Shown: piece by piece, positions 1 through 9,846 of the stretch | Position numbering within the stretch: the stretch's first letter is position 1 | Layout of the letters: each line of letters starts with the position of its first letter | NCBI RefSeq assembly: GCF_029144185.1 | Contig: NZ_CP110232.1 | Location: 434,001-498,000 of the forward strand | Source: Vagococcus intermedius | GTDB lineage: Bacteria; Bacillota; Bacilli; Lactobacillales; Vagococcaceae | Direction of reading: 5' to 3' | Length of the DNA stretch: 64,000 nt | Program-made: the position numbers and the translations under genes | The notes under the pieces: generated by a model | What the model saw: the letters and a program-made list of their open reading frames with translations, nothing else | What the model was told of the DNA's origin: nothing | The model's database searches: none

Positions 1-944
1 GATTTTTCATCTCCGACAGGGCGATCCAAACGTTCCATCTTATCTAATTGTTTTCGTCTACTTTGGGCACGTTTAGTGGTACTTGCCCGTACAATATTTT
101 TAGCAACAAATTCTTCGAGTTTGTTGATTTCTGTTTGTTGTTTTTCAAAGGCTTTCCAGTCAGAAGCGAGTTTTTCAGCTTTTAATTCGAGAAATTTACT
201 ATAGTTTCCTTTATAATGGGTCATTTTATGTCGGCTTAAGTCATAGACTTCGGTAACAATCTTATCCAAAAAGTAACGATCATGTGAAACCAGTAACAGT
301 GCCCCACGATAGTTTTGCAAGTAGTTTTCTAGCCATGATAACGTTTCAATATCAAGGTGGTTAGTTGGTTCATCTAGAATCAACAAATCAGGGCGTTCTA
401 ATAGGAGTTTGGCTAAAGCTAGACGTGTTTTTTGACCACCAGACAAACTTGAAATAGGGCGGTCATAAAAAGTTTGGTCAAAACGAAAACCATTTAAAAC
501 GGCCTTGATTTCTGATTCATAACCGTAACCATTCTGCTCATTGAAATTATGTTGTAACTGATCGTATTCTTTCAAAAGCCGAGCATAGGCTTCTTCATCG
601 GCTAGTAACTCAGGTTGTCCAATTTTATATTCTAATTGTCGCAAGCGTGTCTCTAAGGCGCGTAATTGGTCATAAGCTGTTAACATTTCTTCCCAGATAG
701 TTTTGTCACTGCTTAGACCGGTGTGTTGGTCTAAGTAGCCAATGGTTAAGGCTTTAGTTTTAGAGATAGTTCCCTCATCTGGTTCATCAATACCGGCAAT
801 GATTTTTAAGAGTGTCGATTTTCCGGCACCATTTCGACCGACTAAGGCGATGCGGCTGCGATCTTGTATTTCTAATTGGATATGATCAAATAAAACTTCG
901 GCACCAAAATGTCGAGCTACTTGATTGGCTTGTAGTAAAATCAT
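1..944 (-). CDS. ABC-F family ATPase, YdiF-like (3' part cut by window edge)
   Basis: Soluble duplicated-ATPase ABC-F protein; the family acts on ribosomes rather than in transport. About 314 codons are visible. The first nucleotide-binding domain is complete, with Walker A GRNGAGKST near residue 36, signature LSGGQKTRLALAKL, Walker B LLILDEPTNHLD and an H-loop LLVSHDRYFLD. After it comes the charged linker (WKAFEKQQTEINKLEEFVAKN) that separates the two domains. The second domain lies outside the window. There is no membrane segment. The gene is divergent from rex, as ydiF lies beside rex in B. subtilis, which supports YdiF rather than another ABC-F paralogue. The start is the ATG at 944-942, preceded by an AAGGAG-like sequence. 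The specific cellular role (translation factor or antibiotic protection) cannot be told from this part. Confidence 0.9.
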   Translation of the reverse strand, partial: MILLQANQVARHFGAEVLFDHIQLEIQDRSRIALVGRNGAGKSTLLKIIAGIDEPDEGTISKTKALTIGYLDQHTGLSSDKTIWEEMLTAYDQLRALETRLRQLEYKIGQPELLADEEAYARLLKEYDQLQHNFNEQNGYGYESEIKAVLNGFRFDQTFYDRPISSLSGGQKTRLALAKLLLERPDLLILDEPTNHLDIETLSWLENYLQNYRGALLLVSHDRYFLDKIVTEVYDLSRHKMTHYKGNYSKFLELKAEKLASDWKAFEKQQTEINKLEEFVAKNIVRASTTKRAQSRRKQLDKMERLDRPVGDEK

Positions 945-1056
945 AGTGTCTCCTTCTAAAATAAGTAGTATGTTAATAGTCTATCACACTTGCTATTATT
1001 GAGAAAAGAAAGTTGCCATTTTTATAGGAGATATTTCACAAAACGAAACAGGAAAA

Positions 1057-1086
1057 TTGCATTTTAACGAGGTATACTGGTATTAT
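1057..1086 (+). promoter_or_regulatory. candidate sigma-A promoter of rex
   Basis: TTGCAT at 1057-1062 and TATTAT at 1081-1086 are separated by 18 bases. This would start transcription about 110 bases before the rex start. The rest of the 260-base gap to the ABC-F gene shows no other clear element. Confidence 0.45.
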
Positions 1087-1204
1087 AGTAATGTATTTAT
1101 TAAGCTATCGAGATTTGATACTAGATATAAGCTTGTTTAAAAGTAGACAAGCATTGAAATAGAGCAATCAGTCGAGAACAGATATTTTTAAAGGAGGATA
1201 TAGT

Positions 1205-1846
1205 ATGAAAAATCAAGCAATACCAAAAGCCACAGCTAAAAGACTACCTTTGTATTACCGTTATCTTAAGGTTTTATTGGATTCTGGTAAAACAAAAGTG
1301 TCATCAACTGAATTGAGTGATGCCGTTAAGGTAGACAGTGCGACTATTCGTCGTGATTTTTCTTATTTTGGAGAGTTAGGAAAACGCGGTTATGGGTATG
1401 ATGTCGAGAGTTTATTAGAATTTTTCTCTAAAACATTAAGTGAAGATCGCTTAACAAATGTTGCGTTAATTGGGGTAGGTAATTTAGGGAATGCCTTATT
1501 AAAGTACGGCTTCCATCAAAACAATAATATTCGTATTAGTGCGGCTTTTGACGTAAGAGAAGACCTAGTAGGACGGATTGTTGATGGGATTCCAGTCTAT
1601 CCAATGAGTGATATGGAATCACAAATTAAATTACAACAAATTGAAATTGCTATTTTGGCTATTCCAGCTTCTGAAGCACAAGATACAGCTAACTTGTTAA
1701 TCAATGCTGGAATCAAAGGCATTATGAACTTTACACCAGTTCGTCTAACAACGCCTAAGCATGTTCAAGTTCAAAGTGTTGATTTAACAAATGAGTTACA
1801 AACATTAATTTACTTCTTAAATCACTACACAGAATCAGAAGAATAA
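1205..1846 (+). CDS. rex: redox-sensing transcriptional repressor Rex
   Basis: NADH/NAD+-responsive DNA-binding repressor that controls fermentation and anaerobic genes. At 213 residues it has the family's normal length. The N-terminal winged-helix domain (about 1-80) contains [20 protein letters not shown], the characteristic Rex recognition helix. A Rossmann domain follows, with the NAD-binding glycine motif [14 protein letters not shown] near residues 86-99 and a C-terminal domain-swap helix ([14 protein letters not shown]). The start ATG sits behind a strong AAAGGAGG. The ABC-F gene is on one side and the CPBP/groESL genes on the other, matching the ydiF-rex-ydiL-groES-groEL neighbourhood of Bacillus. 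Confidence 0.97.
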   Translation: MKNQAIPKATAKRLPLYYRYLKVLLDSGKTKVSSTELSDAVKVDSATIRRDFSYFGELGKRGYGYDVESLLEFFSKTLSEDRLTNVALIGVGNLGNALLKYGFHQNNNIRISAAFDVREDLVGRIVDGIPVYPMSDMESQIKLQQIEIAILAIPASEAQDTANLLINAGIKGIMNFTPVRLTTPKHVQVQSVDLTNELQTLIYFLNHYTESEE

Positions 1847-1880
1847 AAAGAAACCTAGACAAGTGTCTAGGTTTCTTTTT
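1845..1880. terminator. bidirectional intrinsic terminator between rex and the CPBP gene
   Basis: Long stem AAGAAACCTAGAC / GTCTAGGTTTCTT with a 4-base loop, flanked by A5 on the left and T5 on the right. It can therefore terminate both convergent genes. Confidence 0.9.
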
Positions 1881-2526
1881 ATTGCAAGATACTTAATTGT
1901 AACAACATCACAAGACCATTCATACAACAATGTGTCACGATAGAAGTCCAAATACTTCCAGTTTTTTGGTAAAGATAATAGAAGGTCATCCCCATTGCAA
2001 AGTACACAAGTATATGTCCGTCAGCGTGAGCTAAGGCAAATAAAAAAGAGCTAGTTATGCCAGCAAGTAGACTAGAAATGTACTTACTTAAAAAGCCAGT
2101 AATGGCTTTACGAAAAACAAATTCTTCCATAATAGGCCCAGCAATACTTACTGCTATCATAAAAATTGGCGCGGTTTTTATTAATTCTACGATATTCTGA
2201 GTATTTTCTGATTCGGGTACCGTATGAAAAAGTAGTTGTTCTAAAAGATTGGCAAAGGTTTGAGCAAAAAAGGCTAAGGGAATTCCTAATAATCCCCACA
2301 GTATAACTTTAGAAATCGGGAAATTTCCCGATTTTTTTTCAATTGGGGGAACTTCTTTTAAACGATTATTAAAGAATAATAAAAGCCCAGCGCCTAAAAA
2401 ATAACTCCCAGCTGTTAAAGTAATAGATTGTTGAGCGGTTAAATTTAAGGGAATTGCGATGATGGGACTAAAAAAGATTAGGGTGTAGCCACATAGTGTA
2501 GCAATTGTATATTTTGTAAGACTCAT
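1879..2526 (-). CDS. CPBP family intramembrane protease homologue (YdiL-like)
   Basis: Polytopic membrane protein of 215 residues in the CAAX protease/bacteriocin-processing (CPBP, Abi) family. Hydrophobic segments lie near residues 8-30, 34-52, 70-92, 118-132 and 150-210. The family signature EEFVFRKAI (EExxxR) is near residues 134-142. A second conserved His occurs in ALAHADGHILVY and the terminal motif is SIWTSIVTHCCMNG. These are the expected catalytic Glu and His residues. The gene is convergent with rex and precedes groES on the opposite strand, as ydiL does in B. subtilis. The substrate is unknown. Family members act in prenyl-protein processing, bacteriocin immunity or signalling, and nothing nearby suggests a bacteriocin. 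Confidence 0.88.
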   Translation of the reverse strand: MSLTKYTIATLCGYTLIFFSPIIAIPLNLTAQQSITLTAGSYFLGAGLLLFFNNRLKEVPPIEKKSGNFPISKVILWGLLGIPLAFFAQTFANLLEQLLFHTVPESENTQNIVELIKTAPIFMIAVSIAGPIMEEFVFRKAITGFLSKYISSLLAGITSSFLFALAHADGHILVYFAMGMTFYYLYQKTGSIWTSIVTHCCMNGLVMLLQLSILQ

Positions 2527-2617
2527 AGTAAACTCCTTTATTATTGATAATTATTTCATTAGTATAGCATAAAGTAAGAAAAGCAGGTTATTTTTCAAAA
2601 AAAAAACACCATATGAC

Positions 2618-2646
2618 TTGCCAAATAATTCATTTATGAGTATGAT
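2618..2646 (+). promoter_or_regulatory. sigma-A promoter of groESL
   Basis: TTGCCA at 2618-2623, a 17-base spacer and TATGAT at 2641-2646. The predicted start lies just upstream of or within the CIRCE element, the usual arrangement for HrcA repression. Confidence 0.85.
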
Positions 2647-2657
2647 GAATAAGTGAG

Positions 2658-2684
2658 TTAGCACTCGGTTGTAACAAGTGCTAA
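2658..2684 (+). promoter_or_regulatory. CIRCE operator (HrcA binding site)
   Basis: TTAGCACTC (2658-2666), a 9-base spacer, then AAGTGCTAA (2676-2684). The left arm is canonical and the right arm differs from GAGTGCTAA at its first base. It lies between the promoter and groES, which predicts heat-inducible repression by HrcA. The hrcA gene is not in this window. Confidence 0.95.
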
Positions 2685-2722
2685 TTCATAATCAAAAATT
2701 TCAATAGATGGAGGGATTTATA

Positions 2723-3007
2723 GTGTTAAAACCATTAAATGATCGTGTTGTAATTGAAGTAGTCCAAGAGGAAGAAGTGACTGCTGGCGGGTTAGTGTTA
2801 ACTTCAGCTGCTAAAGAAAAACCGCAAACAGGGAATGTTGTAGCAATTGGAGACGGTTATATGTCTAACGATGGTACAAAACTTCCATTATCAGTTAAAG
2901 CTGGAGACAAAGTTCTTTTTGAAAAATATGCCGGTTCAGAAGTAAAACACGAAGGCAAAGACTACTTAATTGTACACGAAAAAGACATTATTGCGATTGT
3001 GCAATAA
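2723..3007 (+). CDS. groES: co-chaperonin GroES
   Basis: Lid of the GroEL chaperonin. Ten-kDa family fold: [17 protein letters not shown] at the N-terminus, a mobile loop around [18 protein letters not shown], and the [17 protein letters not shown] strand near the end. The start chosen is GTG 2723, not the in-frame ATG at 2708, because that ATG overlaps the Shine-Dalgarno GGAGGG (2710-2715). The GTG stands 7 bases after it and gives the standard 94-residue protein. The gene is co-transcribed with groEL 49 bases downstream, under the CIRCE operator. Confidence 0.96.
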   Translation: MLKPLNDRVVIEVVQEEEVTAGGLVLTSAAKEKPQTGNVVAIGDGYMSNDGTKLPLSVKAGDKVLFEKYAGSEVKHEGKDYLIVHEKDIIAIVQ

Positions 3008-3050
3008 ACGATAACTTATAAAACATAAATAAAAAATAATTATGAGGTGA

Positions 3051-4691
<1,641 letters not shown>

Positions 4692-4715
4692 AGTTTTAAC
4701 ATCATGCTTTATTCT

Positions 4716-4751
4716 AAAAAAGAACTCTCTAATTGGAGAGTTCTTTTTTTT
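4716..4751 (+). terminator. intrinsic terminator of groESL
   Basis: Stem AGAACTCTC / GAGAGTTCT with loop TAATTG, preceded by an A run and followed by T8. Confidence 0.9.
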
Positions 4752-4842
4752 AGTGATAAAGTCTAAAAACCCTCCCTAATATGTGTTTTACATTATAAAA
4801 AGATTAAAATATAATGAGTTATATTTGTAAGGAAAGGTTTTG

Positions 4843-6228
4843 ATGGGGATGTTAGAAAGTAAAGAAGAAACAGTACAGTTAAATGGGGCATTAAAATCAC
4901 GGCACATGCAGATGATTGCTCTGGGGGGAACAATCGGTGTCGGATTATTTATGGGGTCATCTGCGACAATCAAATGGACAGGACCATCTGTTTTATTAGC
5001 TTACGCTTTTTCAGGGTTAATTTTGTATATTGTGATGAGGGCATTAGGGGAAATGCTTTATATTAGTCCAACAACAGGCTCATTTGCAAATTTGGCAACA
5101 ACCTATCTACATCCTAGATGGGGATATTTAGCAGCATGGAGCACCGTTTTTGAATATTTTTTAGTAGGTATTAGCGAAGTTATTGCGGTAGAAGCTTACT
5201 TGGCTTTTTGGTGGCCAGATTTTCCTAATTGGTTAATAGGAATTATTATCATTGGAATATTGTGTTTGGCCAATCTTATTTCGGTAAAAGTTTATGGTGA
5301 AATTGAAATGTGGTTTGCCTTGATCAAAGTTGTGACCATTATTGTGATGATTATGCTAGGTTTTTTGATGATTTTTTTAGGTGTCGGAAATCATGGCATC
5401 CCCTTAGGTCTTGGTAATTTATGGCAACATGGAGGATTTTTTACAGGGGGAATTAAAGGGTTTGTTTTTTCTTTATCAATTGTAATTGCAGCCTATCAAG
5501 GGATTGAATTGATTGGAATTACCGCTGGTGAGGCAGAAGACCCCCAAAAAAATATTGTAAAAGCAATTCGTTCTATTGTGTCACGTATTTTAATTTTTTA
5601 CATTGGGGCAATATTTGTGATTGTGACGATCTATCCTTGGAATCAAATTGGTGAAATCGGCTCACCCTTTGTGGCAACTTTTGCTAAGTTTGGAATTACT
5701 GTTGCCGCTGGTATTATAAACTTTGTTGTCTTAACAGCAGCATTGTCAGGTTGTAATTCGGGTATCTTCAGTGCAAGTAGAATGTTATATACACTAGGCT
5801 TACAAGGCGATTTACCTAAATTCATGACAAAGTTATCACGCTATAAAGTCCCTTATATGCCAGTTATTACGATGGGGCTAGGAATATTAGTTGGGTTTAT
5901 TCTTAATCATTTTACTGCTGATTATTTAGGTAAAGAAAGTAATTTATTTGTAATTGTTTTTGGTTCAAGTGTTTTGCCGGGTATGATTCCATGGTTTATC
6001 ATTTTATTTAGCCAATTGAAATTTAGGCAAGCTCACGAGAAAGAGTGGCGCAACCATCCCTTCAAGTTACCCTTGTATCCTTTTAGTAATTACTTTGCCT
6101 TACTTAGTCTGTTTTTTATTTTAATTTGCATGTTTTTTAATCCAGAAACAAGAATTTCAATTGGTGTCGGGCTTACTTTTGTGAGTGTAACACTCGTTAG
6201 CTATGAGATTATTAGTAAAAAAAGATGA
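4843..6228 (+). CDS. amino-acid permease, APC superfamily (AAT family)
   Basis: Cytoplasmic-membrane proton/amino-acid symporter of about 461 residues with roughly 12 hydrophobic segments. The consensus TM1 motif GGTIGVGLFMGSS and the following GPSVLLAYAFSGLILYIVMRALGEM are diagnostic of the AAT family (LysP, RocE, GabP, CycA, YbxG/AapA type). The conserved loop GITAGEAEDPQKNIVKAI is also present. Substrate specificity cannot be read from sequence. A TTG at 4840 lies in frame, but ATG 4843 is better placed behind GGAAAGG. It is monocistronic, between the groEL terminator and a hairpin before the convergent LysR gene. Confidence 0.9.
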   Translation: MGMLESKEETVQLNGALKSRHMQMIALGGTIGVGLFMGSSATIKWTGPSVLLAYAFSGLILYIVMRALGEMLYISPTTGSFANLATTYLHPRWGYLAAWSTVFEYFLVGISEVIAVEAYLAFWWPDFPNWLIGIIIIGILCLANLISVKVYGEIEMWFALIKVVTIIVMIMLGFLMIFLGVGNHGIPLGLGNLWQHGGFFTGGIKGFVFSLSIVIAAYQGIELIGITAGEAEDPQKNIVKAIRSIVSRILIFYIGAIFVIVTIYPWNQIGEIGSPFVATFAKFGITVAAGIINFVVLTAALSGCNSGIFSASRMLYTLGLQGDLPKFMTKLSRYKVPYMPVITMGLGILVGFILNHFTADYLGKESNLFVIVFGSSVLPGMIPWFIILFSQLKFRQAHEKEWRNHPFKLPLYPFSNYFALLSLFFILICMFFNPETRISIGVGLTFVSVTLVSYEIISKKR

Positions 6229-6239
6229 AATATCATTAA

Positions 6240-6275
6240 GCCAAAATAGCCACCTTTTAAGGTGGCTATTTTGGC
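6240..6275. terminator. convergent hairpin between permease and LysR gene
   Basis: Perfect 15-base stem GCCAAAATAGCCACC / GGTGGCTATTTTGGC with loop TTTTAA. The T tract after the stem is poor in both directions, so efficiency is uncertain. Confidence 0.65.
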
Positions 6276-7171
6276 TAATTAGATGTAAAGATAGGTAATA
6301 ATAAATGATAGATACGTTGCCATTTCTCTGAAAAAAGACTATCTTTTAAATAAATAAAATTAAACTGATGGTGTGTTTCTAAGTGAGGAATGCTTATTTT
6401 TTTTAACGTTTTTTTGGCTAGGTCATTTGCCACAACTGTTTGATATAGAAATGCAATCCCTTCATTTTCTTTAACTAAACTAGTCATGCTATCAAGACTA
6501 CCAATTTCGATTTTTCTTTTAAAATCATTAATAGTTAAATTTTGCTCTATCAGCAAATTATCTAAAATATGGCGGGATCCAGACCCTTTTTCTCTAATAA
6601 TTAGTGTTTCATTTTTTAAGTCATTTAAATCAAGTTTTTGTTTAGAGGCTAAAGAATTTTGCTGAGATAAGACCCCAATAAATGCTTCTGTGGATAAAAT
6701 GTGAGAAGAGTAGTACTCTTTGGGGAAGTTTCCTTCAATTAAGGCAAAATCAAGCTTTCCTGTTTTGAGTTTTGTTAAGATACTGTCAGTATTTTCAACA
6801 AGACAATTTAGGTGTGAGTCAGGGAACTTTTTTGCTAATTTAGGCATAATAGTAGTCAAATAGTAATCACTAATGGATAAGGTGACAGCAAAATTGAGTA
6901 CCTGAAGTTCTTTAGGAGCAGCTTTCATAGTCGTTTCTATTTTATTGATTTGTGCTTGTAGTTGGGTTAAATAATTGTAAAGTTCTTCACCTTTGGGGGT
7001 TAAACTAAATTGTCTTTTCCGATAGCTAACTAATTTGGTTTGATAATAAGCCTCAAGCCATTTGATATGTTGTGTGACAGCTGGTTGAGTGATGAATAAT
7101 TTCTCGGCAGTCAGAGTATAATTCTTCTCATGACAAAGCGTTAAAAATGTTTGGTAGTGATAATCTAGCAT
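6275..7171 (-). CDS. LysR family transcriptional regulator
   Basis: Regulator of 298 residues. The N-terminal winged helix-turn-helix (about 1-60) contains YTLTAEKLFITQPAVTQHIKWLE, the LysR recognition motif. A periplasmic-binding-like effector domain follows (about 90-295; LNFAVTLSISDYYL at its start, REKGSGSRHILDN in the middle). It is divergent from the YeiH-family exporter gene with 114 bases between the two starts, so it probably regulates that gene. LysR genes beside yeiH homologues are often CysL/YeiE-like, which suggests a sulfur or small-anion signal, but that is inference. The effector is not identifiable. Confidence 0.9.
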   Translation of the reverse strand: MLDYHYQTFLTLCHEKNYTLTAEKLFITQPAVTQHIKWLEAYYQTKLVSYRKRQFSLTPKGEELYNYLTQLQAQINKIETTMKAAPKELQVLNFAVTLSISDYYLTTIMPKLAKKFPDSHLNCLVENTDSILTKLKTGKLDFALIEGNFPKEYYSSHILSTEAFIGVLSQQNSLASKQKLDLNDLKNETLIIREKGSGSRHILDNLLIEQNLTINDFKRKIEIGSLDSMTSLVKENEGIAFLYQTVVANDLAKKTLKKISIPHLETHHQFNFIYLKDSLFSEKWQRIYHLLLPIFTSN

Positions 7172-7202
7172 ACTGAGACTCCTTTATAAGTTTATGTGAT
7201 AG

Positions 7203-7220
7203 TTATATTATAATATATAA
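7203..7220. promoter_or_regulatory. AT-rich inverted repeat, candidate LysR operator
   Basis: TTATAT and ATATAA arms separated by 6 bases, in the shared upstream region of the LysR and YeiH genes. It suits the short AT-rich dyads LysR proteins bind, but the base composition makes chance likely. Confidence 0.3.
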
Positions 7221-7285
7221 TTTAATTTTATAAAACTGACGTGGTATGCTTATTTTATGAAATAGAGAGAGTAGGAGTGTTGTTA

Positions 7286-8299
7286 ATGGGTTTAAAAGTG
7301 AAAGAAATTAGTACTGGATTTATAGCATGTCTAAGTCTTGGTCTTATCTCGCAAGCAATAGGCAATTTTTTTCCACAAGTTGGGGCCTCGTTATTTGCGA
7401 TTTTGTTAGGAATTATTTGTGGGAACACCATTTTAAATCAGTCACATTTGTCTAAGGGGGTGCGTTTTTCAGAAAGTCGGTTGTTAGAAATTTCAATCGC
7501 CTTAACAGGACTAACCTTAAATATGAAAGACGTATTGGCGGTAGGCTGGCAAGGGCTAGGCTTTATTATATTACAGATGATTGGTACAGTTGTCTTAGCC
7601 TATCATCTAGGAAGTTGGTTAGGTTTTTCTAAGAAATTTTCCTTACTAATGTCAGCAGGGAATGCCGTTTGTGGTTCTTCGGCGATTGGAACAATTAGCC
7701 CTGTTGTTGAGGCAGATGACAAAGATAAAGGCATTTCGATTACGATTGTTAATTTAACAGGTACCATCTTAATGGTTGCTTTGCCACTTGTAACAGGTTA
7801 TTTATACCAACATCAAGTAATTCCAACGAGTGCGATGATTGGTGGGGTTTTACAATCTGTCGGGCAGGTCATTGCTTCTGCCAAACTAGTTAATGAAGAT
7901 GTTACGCAATATGCGACTATCTTTAAAATTATCAGAATTATTTTTTTAGTAGTGGTTGCTATTGTTTTTTCAAAATTTAATACCAGAGAAGGCGAACCCC
8001 TTCTAAGAAGAAGTCGCAAACAAGAGCAAGTAAAACGGGTAGGAATTCCTCGGTTCATTTTAGCCTTTTTCGCTTGTTGTTTGGCTGTAACCTTAAATTT
8101 AATACCGGACGAATTATCGTCAATTGCTAAAAAAACAAGTAATCAATTTGAAATCATTGCCTTAGCAGGAATTGGGATGCGTGTTAAATTTAGGGATCTG
8201 ATTAAAGAAGGACCAAAGGCGATGCTTTATGGTGGCTCAATTGGTATAGGACAAGTCTTATTAGCAATTATCTTGATTTTTGTCTTATTTAGGTCCTAA
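7286..8299 (+). CDS. YeiH/UPF0324 family putative sulfate/anion exporter
   Basis: Membrane protein of 337 residues with about 10 hydrophobic segments, in the UPF0324 (Cons_hypoth698) family. Recognisable conserved stretches are ISIALTGLTLNMKDV, the signature SAGNAVCGSSAIGTISPVVEADD, and GVLQSVGQVIASAKLV; near the C-terminus comes ALAGIGMRVKF. Family members are annotated as sulfate exporters on weak evidence. The start is ATG 7286, 8 bases after GGAG. An upstream in-frame ATG at 7241 has no ribosome-binding site and adds 15 unconserved residues. It is divergent from a LysR gene, its likely regulator. Confidence 0.87.
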   Translation: MGLKVKEISTGFIACLSLGLISQAIGNFFPQVGASLFAILLGIICGNTILNQSHLSKGVRFSESRLLEISIALTGLTLNMKDVLAVGWQGLGFIILQMIGTVVLAYHLGSWLGFSKKFSLLMSAGNAVCGSSAIGTISPVVEADDKDKGISITIVNLTGTILMVALPLVTGYLYQHQVIPTSAMIGGVLQSVGQVIASAKLVNEDVTQYATIFKIIRIIFLVVVAIVFSKFNTREGEPLLRRSRKQEQVKRVGIPRFILAFFACCLAVTLNLIPDELSSIAKKTSNQFEIIALAGIGMRVKFRDLIKEGPKAMLYGGSIGIGQVLLAIILIFVLFRS

Positions 8300-8362
8300 T
8301 TTTAAACAAGATAGCGCTTGCTTTCTTGAAAGAATGATGATACATTAATAGACGTTAAACTG

Positions 8363-8386
8363 AAAACAGCGATTACTGTTTTTTTA
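8363..8386 (+). terminator. intrinsic terminator after the YeiH gene
   Basis: AAAACAG / CTGTTTT stem with a 6-base loop and a following T run. Confidence 0.75.
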
Positions 8387-8409
8387 AAACTAAATATTAT
8401 AGACTATAT

Positions 8410-8452
8410 GTATAGGTGGGTGGGTTTTACACTATCCGTCTATACTTTTTTT
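8410..8452 (+). terminator. second hairpin-T7 element before the NCS2 permease, possible attenuator
   Basis: Twelve-pair stem with three G-U pairs (GTATAGGTGGGT 8410-8421, ATCCGTCTATAC 8434-8445) followed by T7. It ends only 28 bases before the permease start. A smaller hairpin, CTATA-TG-TATAG at 8404-8415, overlaps its 5' arm and would be mutually exclusive with it. The purine-riboswitch core was looked for and not found. Confidence 0.6.
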
Positions 8453-8480
8453 GTTTATAAAAGTTAAGGAGAGATAAGTT

Positions 8481-9746
8481 TTGAAGAATCAAAGTATTGA
8501 TGTAAAAAAAGAAGTATTAGCGGGATTAACATCATTTTTCGCAATATCTTATGTCATCATTGTTAATTCGATGATTTTAGCTGAGGCGGGTATTCCTCCA
8601 CAGTTAAGTGTTTTTGGCACAATTATTATCTCAGTTTTAGGTTGTTTAATCATGGGACTTTTTGGTAATGTTCCGATTGTTATCACAACGGGTATGGGAG
8701 TAAATTCATTTTTTACCTACACACTAGTTTATTCTTTAAAGATGAGCTGGCAAGAGGCATTAGCTGCTAGTTTTTGTGCAAGTTTAATTTATCTAGTTGT
8801 CGCTTTTACGCCTCTTTCTCAAATCTTGATAGAGGCAGTCCCTGAGAGTTTGAAACATGCTATTACAGCAGGAATCGGCATCTTTTTAGTGATGGTTGGG
8901 TTAGAAAATGGTGGTATTATTGTTCGTGGTGAGCATACATTTATGGAATTAAATTCATTTCAATCACCCATCCTTTTGCTAACGTTAGCTTCATTAATTT
9001 TGACCTTATTTTTATTATTTAAAAATATTCAAGGTAGTTTTTTTATCGGTATTATTGTCACAACTTTGGGGGCTAATCTCTTCAATCTAGTTCCTAGGAC
9101 AGATAGTTTGTTTTCTTTATCAGCCATAAAAGATTATCCAACAATTGTGGGGAAATTAGATTTTTCACATATAATGACGACAGAATTTATTTTAGGAACG
9201 TTTTCATTAGCAATGATTTTAATTTTTGAATCAATGGGCTTATTTAATGGCTTATTACCAAAGATGACCGACCAAGAATTTAAAAAAGCGTATCGTTTAA
9301 ATGGTATTATTATGCTATTTTCAAGTTTATTAGGAACAAGTCCGACTATTCCAGCTGCTGAGAGTTCAACGGGAATTCAGCAAGGCGGTAAAACTGGTAA
9401 AACAGCTATTACAGTCGGCTTATTATTCATAGTTGCCTTCTTTGCTATTCCACTATTAACTTATATTCCTAGTTCGGCTTTGGCTCCTGTAATCATCATT
9501 ACAGGCTGCTTAATGATGCAAAATATGCAACATATTGAGATGGGGGATTTAAGTGAGTGGTTCCCAGCTTTCTTAATGATTGTTCTAATGGCATTTTCCA
9601 TGAGTATTTCAGATGGGTTAGCTTTTGGCTTTGTTTCATATCCCATTGTAAAAATCTTTGTAGGTCAAACTAAACAAATATCTAAACCAATGTGGCTAAT
9701 TTCCTTTTTCTTCTTGTGTTATTTGATAGCTAAAGTTTGGATTTAA
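8481..9746 (+). CDS. NCS2 family nucleobase permease (AzgA/PbuG-like)
   Basis: Purine nucleobase:proton symporter of 421 residues with 12-14 predicted membrane segments. AzgA-group motifs are LAGLTSFFAISYVIIVN (about 12-28), TTGMGVNSFFTYTLVY and ITAGIGIFLVMVGLENGGI; ESSTGIQQGGKTG, with the acidic residue of the substrate site, comes later. Guanine/hypoxanthine or adenine is likely; xanthine or uracil is less likely. The start is TTG 8481, nine bases after AAGGAG; there is no nearby ATG. It is monocistronic, with a hairpin-T7 leader in front and a strong terminator behind. Confidence 0.9.
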   Translation: MKNQSIDVKKEVLAGLTSFFAISYVIIVNSMILAEAGIPPQLSVFGTIIISVLGCLIMGLFGNVPIVITTGMGVNSFFTYTLVYSLKMSWQEALAASFCASLIYLVVAFTPLSQILIEAVPESLKHAITAGIGIFLVMVGLENGGIIVRGEHTFMELNSFQSPILLLTLASLILTLFLLFKNIQGSFFIGIIVTTLGANLFNLVPRTDSLFSLSAIKDYPTIVGKLDFSHIMTTEFILGTFSLAMILIFESMGLFNGLLPKMTDQEFKKAYRLNGIIMLFSSLLGTSPTIPAAESSTGIQQGGKTGKTAITVGLLFIVAFFAIPLLTYIPSSALAPVIIITGCLMMQNMQHIEMGDLSEWFPAFLMIVLMAFSMSISDGLAFGFVSYPIVKIFVGQTKQISKPMWLISFFFLCYLIAKVWI

Positions 9747-9760
9747 AGAGTGTGAGATAG

Positions 9761-9797
9761 AACTTCCTAGTCTTAATAAGATTAGGAAGTTTTTTTT
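9761..9797 (+). terminator. intrinsic terminator of the NCS2 permease
   Basis: AACTTCCTA / TAGGAAGTT stem followed by T8. Confidence 0.9.
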
Positions 9798-9846
9798 ATT
9801 ATTCTCCCTTTTCTTGCGAATAATAAGAGTATGAGGAGGGAAGTTA

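Noticed and set aside
1021-1060. Rex autoregulatory operator upstream of rex
   Set aside because: ATTTCACAAA gives only one half-site; the TTGTGA half at the proper spacing is absent.
8401-8480. Purine riboswitch before the NCS2 permease
   Set aside because: The conserved loop sequences of the purine aptamer are missing; only a hairpin with T7 is supported.
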